A DNA stretch of 64,000 bases. It comes from Rothia nasimurium (GTDB lineage: Bacteria > Actinomycetota > Actinomycetes > Actinomycetales > Micrococcaceae). Of the stretch, positions 63,131-64,000 are shown piece by piece (the stretch's first letter is position 1; every line of letters begins with the position of its first letter). Both the position numbers and the translations under genes were made by a program. Under the pieces are notes generated by a model that ran no database searches, was not told the origin of the DNA, and saw only the letters and a program-made list of their open reading frames with translations. The stretch covers positions 1,178,001 through 1,242,000 of the forward strand of contig NZ_CP056080.1 in the NCBI RefSeq assembly GCF_014217215.1. The letters run 5' to 3'.

Positions 63131-64000
63131 ACCGCAGGAGAAACAAAAGCCTGGTTGATCTTGCCCTCATAGTGCTCGTGATAGGTCTAGCGGTATTCCT
63201 GCTGCACGACCGTTGGCCGGCTGCACACCGGGCCCCTGCCCACTGGCAGTGGATTACCTGCGATGTAGGCCAAGGAGATGCTCATCTGATCCGTACCGGC
63301 CAGCGATCGGCCTACCTTCTTGATACCGGCGACGATTACTCGGCCCTCAAGTCCTGCCTCGACTGGGCCGGGGTAGACCAGCTGGAAGCTGTGCTCATAA
63401 CCCACGCCCATAGCGACCATGATGGGGTACTACAACAGGTTCAAAGTGACTTCGCCCAGCCGACGCTGGTGACGTCACCCCATTACAGCAGACAGGGGGA
63501 GCAGACCCCGGTCACGCAAGGAACAGCTGCCTATCGGCTTGCTGCGGGCTCGGCTTTCCCCGCAGAGTCCATTACCGCAGGGCAGCACGAGGTAGCCGGT
63601 CAGCCCCTGGGCCTGGTGCTCTGGCCCCCGGAGCAGGCCCAACGAATTCCCGGCACAACCAGCTCCTCTAGCTGGATCAACAATTCCTCCCTCGTCATCC
63701 ACTGGTCATTACCGGCCAGGGAGACCGGCCAGAGGCCGCTGACCGTGCTCACCACGGGAGATCTTGAAGCGGACGCCGCCCACCGGCTTCTTACCGAATC
63801 GGCGGGGCAGGTGCCGGCCGACGTCCTTAAAATAGCCCACCACGGCTCGGCGGGCAGCGGAACCGACCTGATCATCGCAGCCAGCCCCTCCCTAGCGCTC
63901 ATCCCTGTGGGAGCAGACAACAGTTATGGGCACCCGCATGAGAGTATTCTCAGCTTCCTGAACCGGCGTTCTATCCCCGCTGCCCGCACTGACCTTTCGG
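63127..64000 (+). CDS. Membrane-anchored MBL-fold protein, ComEC C-terminal domain as a separate gene (3' end cut)
   Basis: The frame is open from GTG 63127 to the right edge. It begins MNRRRNKSLVD, then one hydrophobic helix (residues about 10-26), then DVGQGDAHLIRTG and the metallo-beta-lactamase zinc motif THAHSDHDG. Downstream come NNSSLVIHW, LTTGDLEADA and KIAHHGSAGSG, the pattern of the ComEC MBL domain thought to degrade the non-transported strand. The start overlaps the comEC stop (GTGA), so the two are translated together. The helix could be a separate anchor or the last helix of an ancestral fused ComEC. Confidence 0.85.
   Translation, partial: MNRRRNKSLVDLALIVLVIGLAVFLLHDRWPAAHRAPAHWQWITCDVGQGDAHLIRTGQRSAYLLDTGDDYSALKSCLDWAGVDQLEAVLITHAHSDHDGVLQQVQSDFAQPTLVTSPHYSRQGEQTPVTQGTAAYRLAAGSAFPAESITAGQHEVAGQPLGLVLWPPEQAQRIPGTTSSSSWINNSSLVIHWSLPARETGQRPLTVLTTGDLEADAAHRLLTESAGQVPADVLKIAHHGSAGSGTDLIIAASPSLALIPVGADNSYGHPHESILSFLNRRSIPAARTDLS

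Noticed and set aside
1-64000. CRISPR arrays, rRNA, tRNA, intact insertion sequences or prophage
   Set aside because: I saw no regularly spaced repeats, cloverleaf-like sequences, transposase motifs or phage genes in the window.

Overview
The window is about 64 kb of high-GC DNA (roughly 60% by eye). Gene order and protein sequences point to an actinobacterium of the Micrococcales, most likely Micrococcaceae. Rothia or a close relative is my best guess, but that is inference from family resemblance. Supporting signs are actinobacterial mIHF, an actinobacterial PriA without visible helicase motifs, a HIT/Ap4A-phosphorylase-type protein, the yebC-ruvCAB-yajC-secDF-rel order, and the aro-efp-nusB-pyr-mihF-gmk-rpoZ-coaBC-metK-priA order. 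Almost everything is core chromosome; the accessory-looking DNA is at the left end (1-960, AT-rich), at 4.1-4.9 kb (a toxin-antitoxin pair) and at 27.3-27.8 kb.

Layout. 1-960: AT-rich membrane protein open at the left edge, and a RelB/DinJ-like antitoxin fragment. 1.0-5.4 kb: secreted intradiol dioxygenase lipoprotein, small membrane protein, type B carboxylesterase, MntA/HepT toxin-antitoxin pair, FBP zinc-finger protein. 5.5-10.3 kb: old-yellow-enzyme oxidoreductase, HIT protein, DUF2797 protein, and MurT-GatD (lipid II amidation). 10.4-19.6 kb: yebC, ruvC, ruvA, ruvB, yajC, secD, secF, rel. 19.5-27.3 kb: AbiEi-like protein, DUF349 protein, hisS, aspS, dtd, rarA. 27.3-28.1 kb: 800 bp without a clear gene, ending in a structured rpsD leader. 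28.1-34.3 kb: rpsD, DUF948 protein, small protein, alaS, ruvX, mltG. 34.3-38.2 kb: aroE, aroC, aroK, aroB. 38.3-39.3 kb: efp, nusB. 39.4-48.3 kb: a PyrR-controlled pyrimidine operon (pyrR-pyrB-pyrC-membrane protein-carA-carB-pyrF). 48.6-54.6 kb: mihF, gmk, rpoZ, coaBC, metK, priA. 54.7-56.7 kb, minus strand: glycosyltransferase and alpha/beta hydrolase. 56.9-64 kb: leuS, degV family, comEA, comEC membrane part, and a separate MBL-fold gene running off the right edge.

How the genes work together. The aro genes supply chorismate and the pyr genes supply UMP. MurT/GatD and MltG act on peptidoglycan, SecD/SecF/YajC on protein export, RuvABC and RarA on recombination and replication repair, and ComEA/ComEC plus the MBL protein on DNA uptake.

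The most interesting observations are: ComEC split into a channel ORF and a membrane-anchored MBL ORF joined by a 4-nt GTGA overlap; a PyrR-binding hairpin that can sequester the pyrR ribosome binding site; six genes with a -10 hexamer 6-8 nt before the start codon and no Shine-Dalgarno (probable leaderless transcripts); a roughly 115-nt structured element between ruvC and ruvA; two inverted pairs of DnaA-box sequences; and an over-represented GCGGACG/CGTCCGC heptamer (hand count). I saw no CRISPR array, rRNA, tRNA or intact insertion sequence.
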